Below are positions 1 through 10,032 of a DNA stretch of 64,000 nt, one piece after another. Numbering within the stretch: the stretch's first letter is position 1; each line of letters starts with the position of its first letter. The stretch is from Climacium dendroides (taxonomy: Eukaryota > Streptophyta > Bryopsida > Hypnales > Climaciaceae): assembly GCA_950106755.1 (NCBI GenBank), contig OX467084.1, positions 31,003,213 through 31,067,212 on the forward strand. The letters run 5' to 3'. The notes under the pieces are model-generated. The model had not been told where the DNA came from and ran no database searches. It saw only the letters and a list, made by a program, of their open reading frames with translations. Both the position numbers and the translations under genes were made by a program.

Positions 1-431
1 TGGCGCTTTGGGCTGCTCAGTACAGTAGAGAATCCGCCGGAGCAAAAGTAGGAGTTAGGGTCCTGCGGGTGGGCTGGAGGTTTTCGGTGGTTGCGTTTTA
101 GGGGGTGGGTTGCGTTGGGGGTGGGGGCTTGGGGTAGAGTGACCATGCTGGTGTACTACACCAGCGCGACGCGCCGTCCGTGCCGACTGCCTGGTGCCTG
201 GAGGAGGCCTTGGAAGGATTCCCACGTTGTGGTTGCAACCGTGGGTTGAACGACAGGATTTTTGTACTGTTTTTTAGATTTTTATTCTTCTTCGACAGGA
301 GTGGAGCGTTCCGTCGAGGTGGAGGAGTTGCATTAATTTTTTTCATTGGTTGCGTCGTTTGAGTTGGTTTAGGAATTGGTTGAATTGTTGAGGTTTGGAA
401 GACGAGATTTGAAGGAGATTGCTCGCGGGGT
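1..431 (+). promoter_or_regulatory. Upstream region and probable 5' leader of the ACT-domain kinase gene
   Basis: This GC-rich stretch runs up to the chosen kinase start codon. No convincing TATA box was seen. An ATG at 145 opens a 34-codon frame that stops at 247-249, so if transcription begins upstream of 145 the leader carries a small upstream ORF. Longer frames on both strands here look like compositional shadows and match no family I recognise. The transcription start cannot be placed from sequence alone. Confidence 0.4.
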
Positions 432-3400
432 ATGGAAGATTCGGACGTGCTCACGAAGATGGCAAAAAGCTCTGCTGCTAGAGGCGCCGCCGGCAGCGCG
501 TCGCCGAAGACGGAGAAAAAGAGGGAGGTGTGTGGACAGATTCTTCGAAAACTTGCCGACGATGGACATGAAGTGGTGACCGAGCCTGAGTTTGCTGAGG
601 AGCTTCAGGCACATTTTAACCGTTTGCCAACCAGGTACCCAGCTTTCGCCCTTTCTGCAACCGGAATTGGACACATGAGTCGTGAATTAGAGCAACCTTT
701 TTTTGCTGAAAGCGTGAAGATTCACTGACGCCAAAGGTTTTACATGAAATGGACGTATTCTGCGGTAGGCGTGTCCTTTGCACACAGTCCAAGTAAGGTC
801 TGCAAACTGTGAATTGAAGGGTATGTGAGGACTTGCGCAGGGTTGCTTGCGAATCGGTTGTTCTGACTGGGTTTTGGTTCTGCAGATACGCGTTGGATGT
901 GCACACGGACCGAGCCGAGGATGTGCTCACACACAAGCGACTTCTGGAAGAGGCGACTGTCCCCGAGAAGAGGCCCGTGTTTCATGTTCGTGCGGTTCAG
1001 GTGAATATCATGCCCTTGCAACTCAGTTTTTTAGAATTTTGTGGTTTTAGGTTGCATCTGACTTTCTGTTGAAGTGAGTTGATCTTTAAGAATTCTAAGG
1101 GAAATTTTCATGGTTGCGTGAGCAGGTGCTTCCAGTGGAGTCCGTGGACGATCCAATGAGCCCATCGGGCATTGGAGAAAATAGCCCCATGTCGAGATCC
1201 AGGTATATATACTTGTCCTCCGAAGACTCTTTAGGATTTCCTGGTGTATCAGTGAAATCTTTGATTCGTGGATCTCTTATAGAATTTGAAGAAATCTAGA
1301 GAGCTCAAGTCTGTGTTGTTTGTGTGGGTGAGTTGCAGATTGGCGCCTCCCGTGTTTGGATCTTCAGCGAATTTGGAAGCCCTTGCTATGGACTATAACA
1401 GCAAGTCTATGGGCCATGGCAACCGCTCTGAGAGCGACGACAGTCACCACTCTGAGAGGTAGTGCTCTTAAGAGGATTATGTGTTTATGAATTATGGTTT
1501 TCTTTTCTTTTCTTTTCTCAGTAAAGCTTTTAGTAAAATTAGACTGTTTATAGACTCCATACGGACCATATAGAGGGTTCCCTAAATATCATGGCTTTGT
1601 ATGAATGATTACTATGACCACAGGCAGACGTCTCCATGAATTGTGGAGAGGATTTGCTTGTTGACGTTGAAACGAAGTTTGGAAAGTTTTTGAAATAACT
1701 TAATTTTACTGAAACCTTGCTTTTTTGTCTCCAGCTCCTTCATGGTTCAACTGTCAAATTCTGTGTTGAAGTGGTTCTTCTTTCTCACGTTTGTTTTTCT
1801 TTGATGAACAGTGCAAATTTTATGCATCTACCGATGCATGAAGTTACGTTCTCCACTATTGACAAGCCGAAGCTTCTCAGCCAGGTACATGCCCGTCTCT
1901 GTGCTTTAGGTGTGCTTCCACAGCAAACACTTTGGCAGAGTTTTAGGCTTGTTGTTGTGATTCATTTGGTTGCTGAGGTTTTGGTTCTCTGCGTTGGACT
2001 GCAGATGTCGGCATTGCTTGCAGATGTTGGACTCAACATCCGTGAGGCTCATGTCTTTTCAACGTCGGACGGTTATTCACTGAATGTGTTTGTGGTCGAT
2101 GGCTGGCCTTCAGAGGTGCTTACCAATTCTAGTGCTAATGTGAATTACCCGAAGTTTCTTTACTTGTTTTCCCCCCTCCGGCAGATTTTCATTTTTACAT
2201 GATCCCGGTCACTGAATATTTTCTGTCGTCATTGCAGGACACTCAAAATCTGAGACGAGCACTTTTCAGTGCCTTATCAGCTATGGAGGTAAGAATTGTG
2301 CAATTTGTCCCAAGTATCGTCTCTCGTTCATATTTGTTTACTGACCTGTTCCGAGTCTTTTAGGTTTTGCCATGTGCATTATAGACGTCGAGTCCTTCCA
2401 AGATGTCCTATGACTCAACCTACTATTGAGTTTTTGGGAATTCGTTATTGCATAGCAGTGACCCCTTTTACCCTAAGTACTCAAGTTTAAAACAGAATGC
2501 CGAATTGGAAGCTAATAGTTGATTATAGTAACATATTCTTTTGTTCAAAATATACTTGGTTTGTTCTGTTTTCGGTTACATTTTTTAAAGCTTCTTTGAA
2601 AAATTTAATTCATCTCTTGTAGATATGGAAGTGGAAGCGAACACTTATGGTCAATTGGTCAATTAGGGTTCATATATTTGAGTCTAAAATCGAAGACGGA
2701 GCCTAATTTTATGCGACTTTGGCTTGCAGCCAAATACCTGGGCAAAGGCTTTTGCCTCGACGGAGTCTCCATCAACTGGAATGGAATCTGCGTTGCAAAA
2801 CCCGAGCAATGGACAGAATGGTACAGCAACGCCGTCTCAACCCAGCGTCGATGACTGGGAGATTGATATCAATCAGCTCAAATGCAACCAGAAAGTGGCG
2901 AGTGGCTCTTTTGGAGATTTGTAAGTGTCTTTGCCTCTTTACCCCCTAAACAACCAAGTAGCTCAAATAGAGCCCCTTTTTTTTCTAGCGGTATTGACTA
3001 GGTCTTATGGGGACTTTTTTGGCCCGAATTCGATTAGTATTGTATCATCATGCGCAAGCCTTCATTCCCCAAAGTACTAGCATGGTCAATTTTGTTAAAT
3101 GGCGGTGTTTCAGAGTGCCAGAACTGTGCCATTCAAATGTACAGAAACTTTACTTACTGGGATTGCCGTATATACTGTACTAAGGTTCTGCATAGGGGTC
3201 TGGAAAGTGTCTTGAATTGCTTGAAATTGCTTCAAAATGTATGATCTAAGGTTCCGTATGGGGGTCTGGAAAAGTGCCTTTGAATTGCTTGAAATTTCAC
3301 CATTTTGACGAGTGTTGGAAGGTGATTCTGAAATGGCCAGCTTCTGTGCAGGTCAGCTCTGACACTGCTCATTGTGTGTGGTGTTCATCATTAGGTTCCG

Positions 3401-6004
3401 CGGCACTTACTGCGGCCAGGACGTGGCCATTAAGATCCTGAAGCCGGAGCGTTTGAACGAGAATCTGCAGCGCGAGTTCCAGCAGGAGGTGTTCATCATG
3501 CGCAAGGTGCGTCACAAGAACGTGGTGCAGTTCATCGGCGCGTGCACAATGGCGCCCAACTTGTGCATCATCACGGAGTACATGTCGGGCGGCAGCGTGT
3601 ACGACTATTTGCGCAAGCAGAAGGCGCTGCTCAAGATGCCCATGCTGCTGCGCGTGGCCATCGATGTGTCCAAGGGCATGGACTACTTGCACCAGAACAA
3701 AATCATTCATCGAGACCTCAAGGCGGCCAACCTCCTACTGGACGAAAATGAGGTATAACACTGGTCACTGCTCCTGTGTTTCAGTGGGAAAAATAGGAGC
3801 GAATTTTTTGATAATTTCATGATCAGTGCCTCGCTCTAAGGATCTCTTATGAGAGGAAATTATATAATGACCCATGCCAAGAGCACTTGTTTTTTGGTGG
3901 TTTAATGTCAAATCTGAAATGAGGATTGAATGCGACGTATACATTTCAGGCGGCGATTCTGGGTGCACATGCCTTAAATGCGTCACTTTTAAGGATATCT
4001 CTAATGTGAGGGAATTACCATGAATAGGTGTCGGCAACATTTTTTGGGGTGGTTCAATCTTGAGCTCTGAAATAGTGCATGGCTGAAAAGGATGCATTCA
4101 ATGTGTGGAAATTACAATGAAGAATGCCACGAATTGGTGTTGGCAGCATCTTTTTTTTAAGTGGTTCACTCAAGAATCCGAAATACTGCTGCACTTTCAG
4201 GATGACTCTAACGAGGAAATTATCACCCAATTGAACTTGATCATTTTTCTTTTCATACCTGTTCATACTGCATCTACAGTGAACTGAGAAAGCATGAGGA
4301 GGTTCTTATGTACAATGTTTGTTGTTACTTCAAAATTGAGCCTTAGTTTCTAACATGAAATGAAATTAGCTACGTTTACAGCGCAGCTATACGTAAAATG
4401 AGGTACACAGTCCCTCGAGCCTTTCAGTTGCACTATGAGGGATAGAATAGAGCCTCTTGTAGTGAAGTTTCTTGTTGGCTTTGGACGGAATGGGAAGAAG
4501 CCAAATTGCTTCTGCTATATTATGCTGAAGTGAGTGAGGAGTTTGTGGAGTCTTATATATAGTGTTTGTTAGTACTTGAAGATTGAGCCCTAGTCACAAA
4601 CCTCAGCCAGCTCACATTGAATCCCATTTGAAAGTCGTACATGATCTCATAATTGGTTTGGACCATGCACTCACTTAGTATATTTTCACGCAAGGAATTC
4701 AATACAAGCTAGCTGCGAACATTAAGTGAGCGACATCTCCAGTGCACCTGTATTAAGAAATCAGTTGCAGTTGCAGTGCCTCTTGTAGCTTTGTGGCTGC
4801 ACTATGAAAAGGGCAAAGCCTTTTTTGTAGTGTAGCTGCTTGTTGATAGTTTTATTGATGATTGTCCACAGAATCGTGGACTGTTTGTGTGATGGAGGTG
4901 GTGAACTATGACAAGAACATAGCCCCTTGTAGTGTTGATGATTTTATTGGTTTTATTTGTCCACAAATTTATGGATTCTTTCGTGTGATGTAGGTGGTGA
5001 AGGTGGCGGACTTTGGGGTTGCGAGAGTGCAATCTCAGTCTGGAGTGATGACAGCGGAGACTGGCACTTACCGCTGGATGGCTCCTGAGATTATTGAGCA
5101 CAAGCCATATGACAGGAAGGCCGATATGTTCAGCTTCGGGGTCGTGTTGTGGGAGCTTTTGACTGGAAAGATTCCGTATGCAGATCTGACTCCGCTTCAA
5201 GCTGCAGTGGGCGTTGTACAAAAGGTAGTCTACTGCTTCGAATAATAATGCACATTCTTTGGTCTTCACTCAATCGAAATGGAGGAAACCAATTGCTTCA
5301 ACACAAGTTTCATCTACAGTGAAGTGTGAAAGTTTGAGAGTAGGTTCTTATTGACGTATAGTGTTTGCTGCCGCTCGTGTCTTTACCATGAAATAAGCTA
5401 CATCTGCAATGTGAAATAAGTATTAGATCATCTTTTAGCGTTGTTGCCGCACTAAGGACACAGCCTCTCTCGGTGCAGCTGCTAGTCATATTCTACTTTG
5501 AGCTGAGGACGTTGAAGAGATGGTCTTCATATACTTACATGCACCTGATCGTGCTTTTTCTATTGCTGCAGGGTTTGCGACCGACTATCCCGAAGAACAT
5601 TCATCCCAAATTGGTTGATCTTCTTCAACGCTGTTGGAAAACGGATCCTTCCGAGAGACCTGAATTCTCTGAAACTACTTTGATTCTGCAAGAAATTCTG
5701 AAAGAGGTATTAAATCTGTCGTGCATCTTGTAGAAGTGCAAGTCATGTTGAGAGCTCTGTGTCTCAAAAAATGGGGATTTTCGTGGTGTGGATAATGCAC
5801 AACGCTTGAGAGTTGGGAGGCTTAAGAGCATTATCAGACATTATGCCAAGTACAGATATTGTTCGTATGGACGATATGTGTACTGACACATGCGCCTCCC
5901 TGATTTTGCAGGTGAATGAAGATTTGGACAACGAGAGCAAGCATCCCAAGGATAAGAAGCTCGGTGGCTTGTTTTCCTCATTCAAACGTTCGACAGTTAG
6001 ATAG
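432..6004 (+). CDS. ACT-domain Raf-like serine/threonine/tyrosine protein kinase, STY8/STY17/STY46 type
   Basis: Exons: 432-634, 886-1000, 1126-1202, 1339-1458, 1812-1884, 2005-2115, 2238-2288, 2730-2920, 3395-3752, 4994-5224, 5572-5706, 5912-6004. All introns are GT-AG and phases agree; the sum is 1758 nt, or 585 residues, close to plant homologues of about 550-575. The N-terminal region carries [13 protein letters not shown]. The ACT domain lies at about 179-250 ([18 protein letters not shown]). The kinase domain covers about 293-550: glycine loop [11 protein letters not shown]-binding Lys327 in [12 protein letters not shown] with catalytic Asp421, DFG at 439-441, APE at 463-465. Arabidopsis STY kinases phosphorylate chloroplast transit peptides of precursor proteins in the cytosol; by homology this one may too, with ACT as a possible ligand-binding regulator. 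The tail ends in a basic segment. Exon 9 is unusually GC-rich, and intron 9 (1241 bp) carries repeats and a duplicated acceptor. Confidence 0.95.
3841..4225 (+). repeat. Degenerate tandem repeat inside kinase intron 9
   Basis: Three diverged copies start near 3841, 3998 and 4108, with the beginning of a fourth near 4203. Shared features are GAGGAAATTA-like starts, a T-run followed by GGTGGTTCAAT, and a CTGAAAT end. Further downstream, intron 9 (about 4300-4400) and intron 10 (about 5340-5420) also share a diverged segment, so local duplication has shaped this part of the gene. Confidence 0.6.
4856..5002 (+). repeat. Duplicated intron end with decoy splice acceptor (kinase intron 9)
   Basis: The end of intron 9 and the first codons of exon 10 occur twice. 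The real junction is GATGTAG followed by GTGGTGAAG at 4994. A diverged copy gives GATGGAG followed by GTGGTGAAC at 4898. Both are preceded by a GTCCACA...GGA(C/T)T stretch and TGTGATG. Using the upstream AG would read in frame for 31 codons and stop at the TAG that forms the true acceptor. Confidence 0.65.
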
Positions 6005-6867
6005 CAATTTTGATAGTTACCTAGATTTTTCTGGTTTGGAGCATCTTTGTCAACGAGGCAAATGAGGTGGACTAAATTTTTTGGTGTTCCCCCTACTTAG
6101 ATTTGACAGTGGAATTTATTTGAAGCGACTTCATTGCATACTTTGCCTGCACAGAACATACTGTAAGTTATTGGGCTTTTCTCCAGGCAGCGATCAAAGC
6201 GCGTGTAAAATGTAAATGTGTGACTCTCAAACTGGCTGCAGACTTATGCTCTATGAGCATCATGATTGTTATTGTCTACAGTACTGTACAACAGCATCCT
6301 CTTTACGTTTGCTCGAGCGTGATAAACTCTGAAACTTTCATTAGGATTATCTGCACTCACTGTGGTACCCTTCGAGTCCTGCCTTTTATTGGATTTCATT
6401 GGATTTGCACAGGAAAGGCCATGTTGCTGTATTGCCAATGCAGGGACTGATTACATTAGCCCCTGTGATATGGTAATCTTATTCTAATGAGTAGTTGTCC
6501 CAAAGGGGTTAAAATTTCATGCAATCAGCCTAAGAGAAACTGGCTTGGCTTCTAGGTGCATAGTGGCCCTTAGTAACATTCCTAATTCAAATCTTTGAAT
6601 TTATTCATTCCTTATGTATCTCAAGATGAACTTACAAATCTTCACAGGACGACTTCCCCACAGGAAGTTGTGAACACATGTCTAAGTGCATTTAGAAGCC
6701 CACTTGTATCATGAAATTTTGCAATATTTTGAAAGGACAAAGCTCAAAATTGAGTTTAGCCTTGGAAGGATGCCACTCTCTCAATGATAGGTACTCATTA
6801 AGAAATGATTCAATTTTTGAACCAATAGGTGCATTTATTGTTTCTATACTTTTCTTTTTAATTTTAA
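6005..6867 (+). other. 3' untranslated/flanking region of the kinase gene
   Basis: The 3' flank starts right after the kinase stop codon and turns AT-rich. Open frames here are short (under 80 codons) and carry no recognisable domain. A CCCAAAGGGG-TTAA sequence near 6500-6515 resembles the element ends described elsewhere, but no partner end was found. The polyadenylation site was not identified. Confidence 0.4.
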
Positions 6868-7030
6868 CCTTCAAATGCTAAGTGAATTATTTGCTTAAAA
6901 AACACCAAGAGTATTCTTTGGAGGTCAAATTACTATACAAGACCTCCCCTTCCACACAAAAAGTCCAAAGATGAACATCACATTCATCTTACATAGAAGG
7001 ATTCTCTATTTAATGAATGACACTTCTACG
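6868..7030 (+). mobile_element. R1 element copy, forward orientation, right end unclear
   Basis: TTAA (6864-6867) is followed by CCTTCAAATG, matching the left end of the R1 copy at 51180. The body shares the R1 sequence GGAGGTCAAA...AAGACCTCCCC...CACACAAAA...GATGAAC...AGAAGGATTCTCTAT. A second R1 copy in opposite orientation starts about 450 bp downstream, so the two form an inverted pair at roughly 80% identity by eye. Confidence 0.6.
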
Positions 7031-7479
7031 CTACTACATTGGTTCAATGATAACCTTGAAATGTTGCAAATGCAACAATGTGGCTAATGGATGACTTTCC
7101 ATAATACTATAGAAATAGAAGATGCACCTATTGGTCCATCATTTTTGGCAAAGTGTCATAGTGCCTATAGGTCTTGTCCTTTTAGGGTTGATTTGTAGAT
7201 CAATTGGTCTATTTTTCACTTTTATAGTAATCTTAAAAGTCATCTATCAACTACTTTTTAGCCTTAGCATCTTTGTAGGATTAAAATAACAATCTTTACA
7301 GGTTGATAGACCTTGGATCCAACAAAGAAAGATATTTCTTGTTAGATACCTATAAATAAATTAAGTTGAACTTTAGTCTATGATTGCCACAACGGGGGTA
7401 TTTTGCATGTGAAAAAGCCCCCCCTCCCCCATCTAAGTATCTATAACATCATTGTGGACATTGAGTGTCTAATATTCAA

Positions 7480-8300
7480 ATGACAAAATCCTTCTAATGT
7501 ATGTAGGTGTTCATCCTTGGAATTTTGTGTGAAGAGGGGAGATCTTACACAATAGTTTGACCTCCAATAACTACTCTTGGGTTCTTTAATCCCTAAATGC
7601 CCAAGGCTTTTTTGAGTTTCTTGGAATTTAATCTAAATTGAACAAAATGCCAACATTTTGATAAGTTTTATCAATTTGATTTGAATTGTAACTATACAAA
7701 TTCAAACTAGACATGTTTACTTGGAAGATTATATGGACAAAAATATAAAAATATCACTTATAGATTAAAAGATTATAATGATTGATCATGAGGATGTTAA
7801 AATTGTGCTGAAAGTGATTTAAAGTCTTTCAATCCTCTTTTCACATATCAATTTTTTTTTAAAATAGTCACCATAAAAATATGAGGTTAAAGGGCATAAT
7901 TTATGCATAACTTCAATCAATTTACAATTTCTTGAAATCTACTCTATAATTTATTTAAATGAATTTCTATTGTGATTTTTTCTTTAAGATCTATTCTAAT
8001 GTACTTTAGACTCATTTCCAAAAATCCTCAACACTAAAAAAACAAGATTTGCAATGGACACCCATGCACAAAATCTTGAATAGAATACTTGTAATCATTC
8101 ATTTACAAAATTGGATTTTTTGATGCTAAAACTAGACTTCCAAAAGAATTTTTTGAAAATATAAACTACTAAAAATATAAACTTAGCCGGATTTTGTTTT
8201 ACTTCAAAGTATTGTCGACACTAGAATCTGGTGCCTCAAACATTTAAGGTTAAGCAAACAATTCACACGGTACCCCAAACGGTGATTTCTACGATGACCA
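7480..8300 (-). mobile_element. R1 element copy (reverse) interrupted by R5
   Basis: The reverse R1 sequence runs from about 7480 to TTAA at 7586-7589, and resumes after TTAA at 8250-8253 with GCAAACAATTCACACGG. Uninterrupted R1 copies carry this stretch next to a single TTAAG (for example, reverse complement of 51240-51255, and 46948-46970). R5 fills the gap. Confidence 0.7.
7590..8249 (-). mobile_element. R5 element, 660 bp, TTAA-flanked, nested in R1
   Basis: TTAA lies at 7586-7589 and 8250-8253. The left end is TCCCTAAATGCCC and the right end, reverse-complemented, is CCTTAAATGTTTG, an imperfect terminal inverted repeat whose differences are all C/T transitions. A second copy in opposite orientation ends at 41757 with CCTTTAGGGA then TTAA. 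The pair shares landmarks such as CAAACTAGACATG and the run beginning GATTTGCAATGGACACCC. There is no coding capacity. Confidence 0.75.
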
Positions 8301-9928
8301 GACCAGGGTTATGTGAATGTTATGAGCTCTTCTCTGATCCCTCTGCTGCAAACGAAGGATTATTGGTTCCACGTAAAATCTGTATCATTGGTGACTATAT
8401 ATATGAGTATTAAGTTACTTGCTTTCTGTTTAGTTTTGTCTAGGAAAAATTGGCAATCTTGAATTTTGTGTATTGACCTAGCTCTTGCATGGAACAGGTG
8501 CAAATACCTAGCTAGCCCTAACTATTAATTTGGCACAAATCTTGAGTTCAAGAATGAAAACAATAGCTCTCAACCAACTAGATTAAACTTGCCAATCATT
8601 GCACACACACAAAATTCAAATCCTTCTACACATAAATATAGGAACTTGCATGTTTTGAAATTTGGTGTGATTATTAAATGTCATGTTAAGGTTCACCTTT
8701 GAAAAAACAAAATGTAAAAAGTTTTTTTCCTACAAATTTTATTGCACTTGATTCCTTGCAACCCTTCACTGCACAGTTTGCGATCATTGGATGGTGATAC
8801 AAATTGATTCGATTTCCATCAGAGTTGAGTTGGTAGTTGAATCGTGCGGTTACTGTTCAGTTAATGGCAACGTTTGTTGTGCGGTTTTCGGATGCGTGCA
8901 CCTAAATGGCATGTTTACTCTATTATAGGCAATTGTAGTCACCACCAACTCCACTAAGATGGCAGTCTAAGAGTGCTCTAGAGTGTTATGATAAATGTAG
9001 TACGTAAGGATTGTGCATCCAGAATTGCCACTTGAATGTTATGATAACGGACAACACTCAAAGCTTACACTGACTGAAAAATCTGCATCCTGTCCAACAA
9101 CCACCACCGCAAATGAAGTCAATGATGGGACCCGGATTCTGATCGATCTCATTGGCATTATCACTGCAGGATCGACAGCCACTCACAGGACCATGCATGC
9201 CTTCAAATGATGCATCTCCTCTTTCTCTTCGACACCAAGTGAGCTTGATTGACTTGGAGGCCGTGTCTCTCAAACTGTAGTGAAGCTGTAAAGCTTAGAT
9301 CAATGACACTGAACAAGCTAGTAGCTAGCTACAGGAGAGGTGACCGGCGTAAGATGAGGTGCCGACGTGCGTGAAAGGAATTCTATTCTATGCCTGACAT
9401 TCTTACTCTAGCTCCAACGCCACCGCAATTAGTGTTCTCCATTAAATGTCGCTAAATCTTGCAAGACTTCCGTGGACTCCAGAATGTTTTGTAGGAAGAG
9501 AAAACGCCGGGAGTAGCAGTGTTGAATGTTGAATATTGAATTTTCAGCCGACATTAAGCAATGTTTTCAGCAACTTGAGAATGCGTTTTTTGTTGAAATC
9601 ACGTACTGATTTGCGACCACTGATTTGCGGCGGATTCTGGATTCTGGATTCGTTGTTCGATCAAGAGCAGCAATGACCAGGACACACATTACGCGGGGGT
9701 AATACCCAGCTATGTTGAAGCATGACCTCCGAGTACTCCTTGAATTTAGCTGGTTGTTACTCCAGTGTAATCGGTGTCTTAACTTCTGAGGTTCCTCGGC
9801 AGGCATCGAAGAAGGCCGTTCAGTTGCATTCGGAAGGTACGGTACGTTGCAAACTCATGTACTCTTTGAATTACGTGCGATACTATGCAGAGGAATAATT
9901 CTGTCGTGATTCAAATCGGCGGACGCTA
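8301..9928. other. Intergenic, moderate GC from about 8760, no supported gene
   Basis: The stretch 8760-9900 has higher GC than its surroundings. It contains only short frames, such as 9013-9210 plus and 9567-9806 minus, without recognisable domains or convincing splice structure. It could be an old gene fragment or a regulatory segment; nothing decides this. Confidence 0.3.
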
Positions 9929-9929
9929 A

Positions 9930-10032
9930 AGGTATGTTCGCACTTGTTGTTAGGAGGTGATGTTTGCAATGTGAATCTGGGTCCTCAGATCCTCAGTAAC
10001 AATACTCTTTCACACCAAGTGCGAACATACTC
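9930..10032. mobile_element. Short foldback element (MITE) of about 103 bp
   Basis: A perfect 15-bp inverted repeat, GTATGTTCGCACTTG at 9932-9946 and its complement at 10016-10030, bounds the element. TAA directly flanks both sides, compatible with a 3-bp target duplication as in PIF/Harbinger-type MITEs. Related diverged copies occur at about 45609-45680 plus 45965-46015 (split by an insertion) and at about 51405-51500. Confidence 0.65.

Noticed and set aside
9013..9273. Overlapping 65- and 71-codon frames
   Set aside because: Opposite strands of the same segment, no domain and no splice support.
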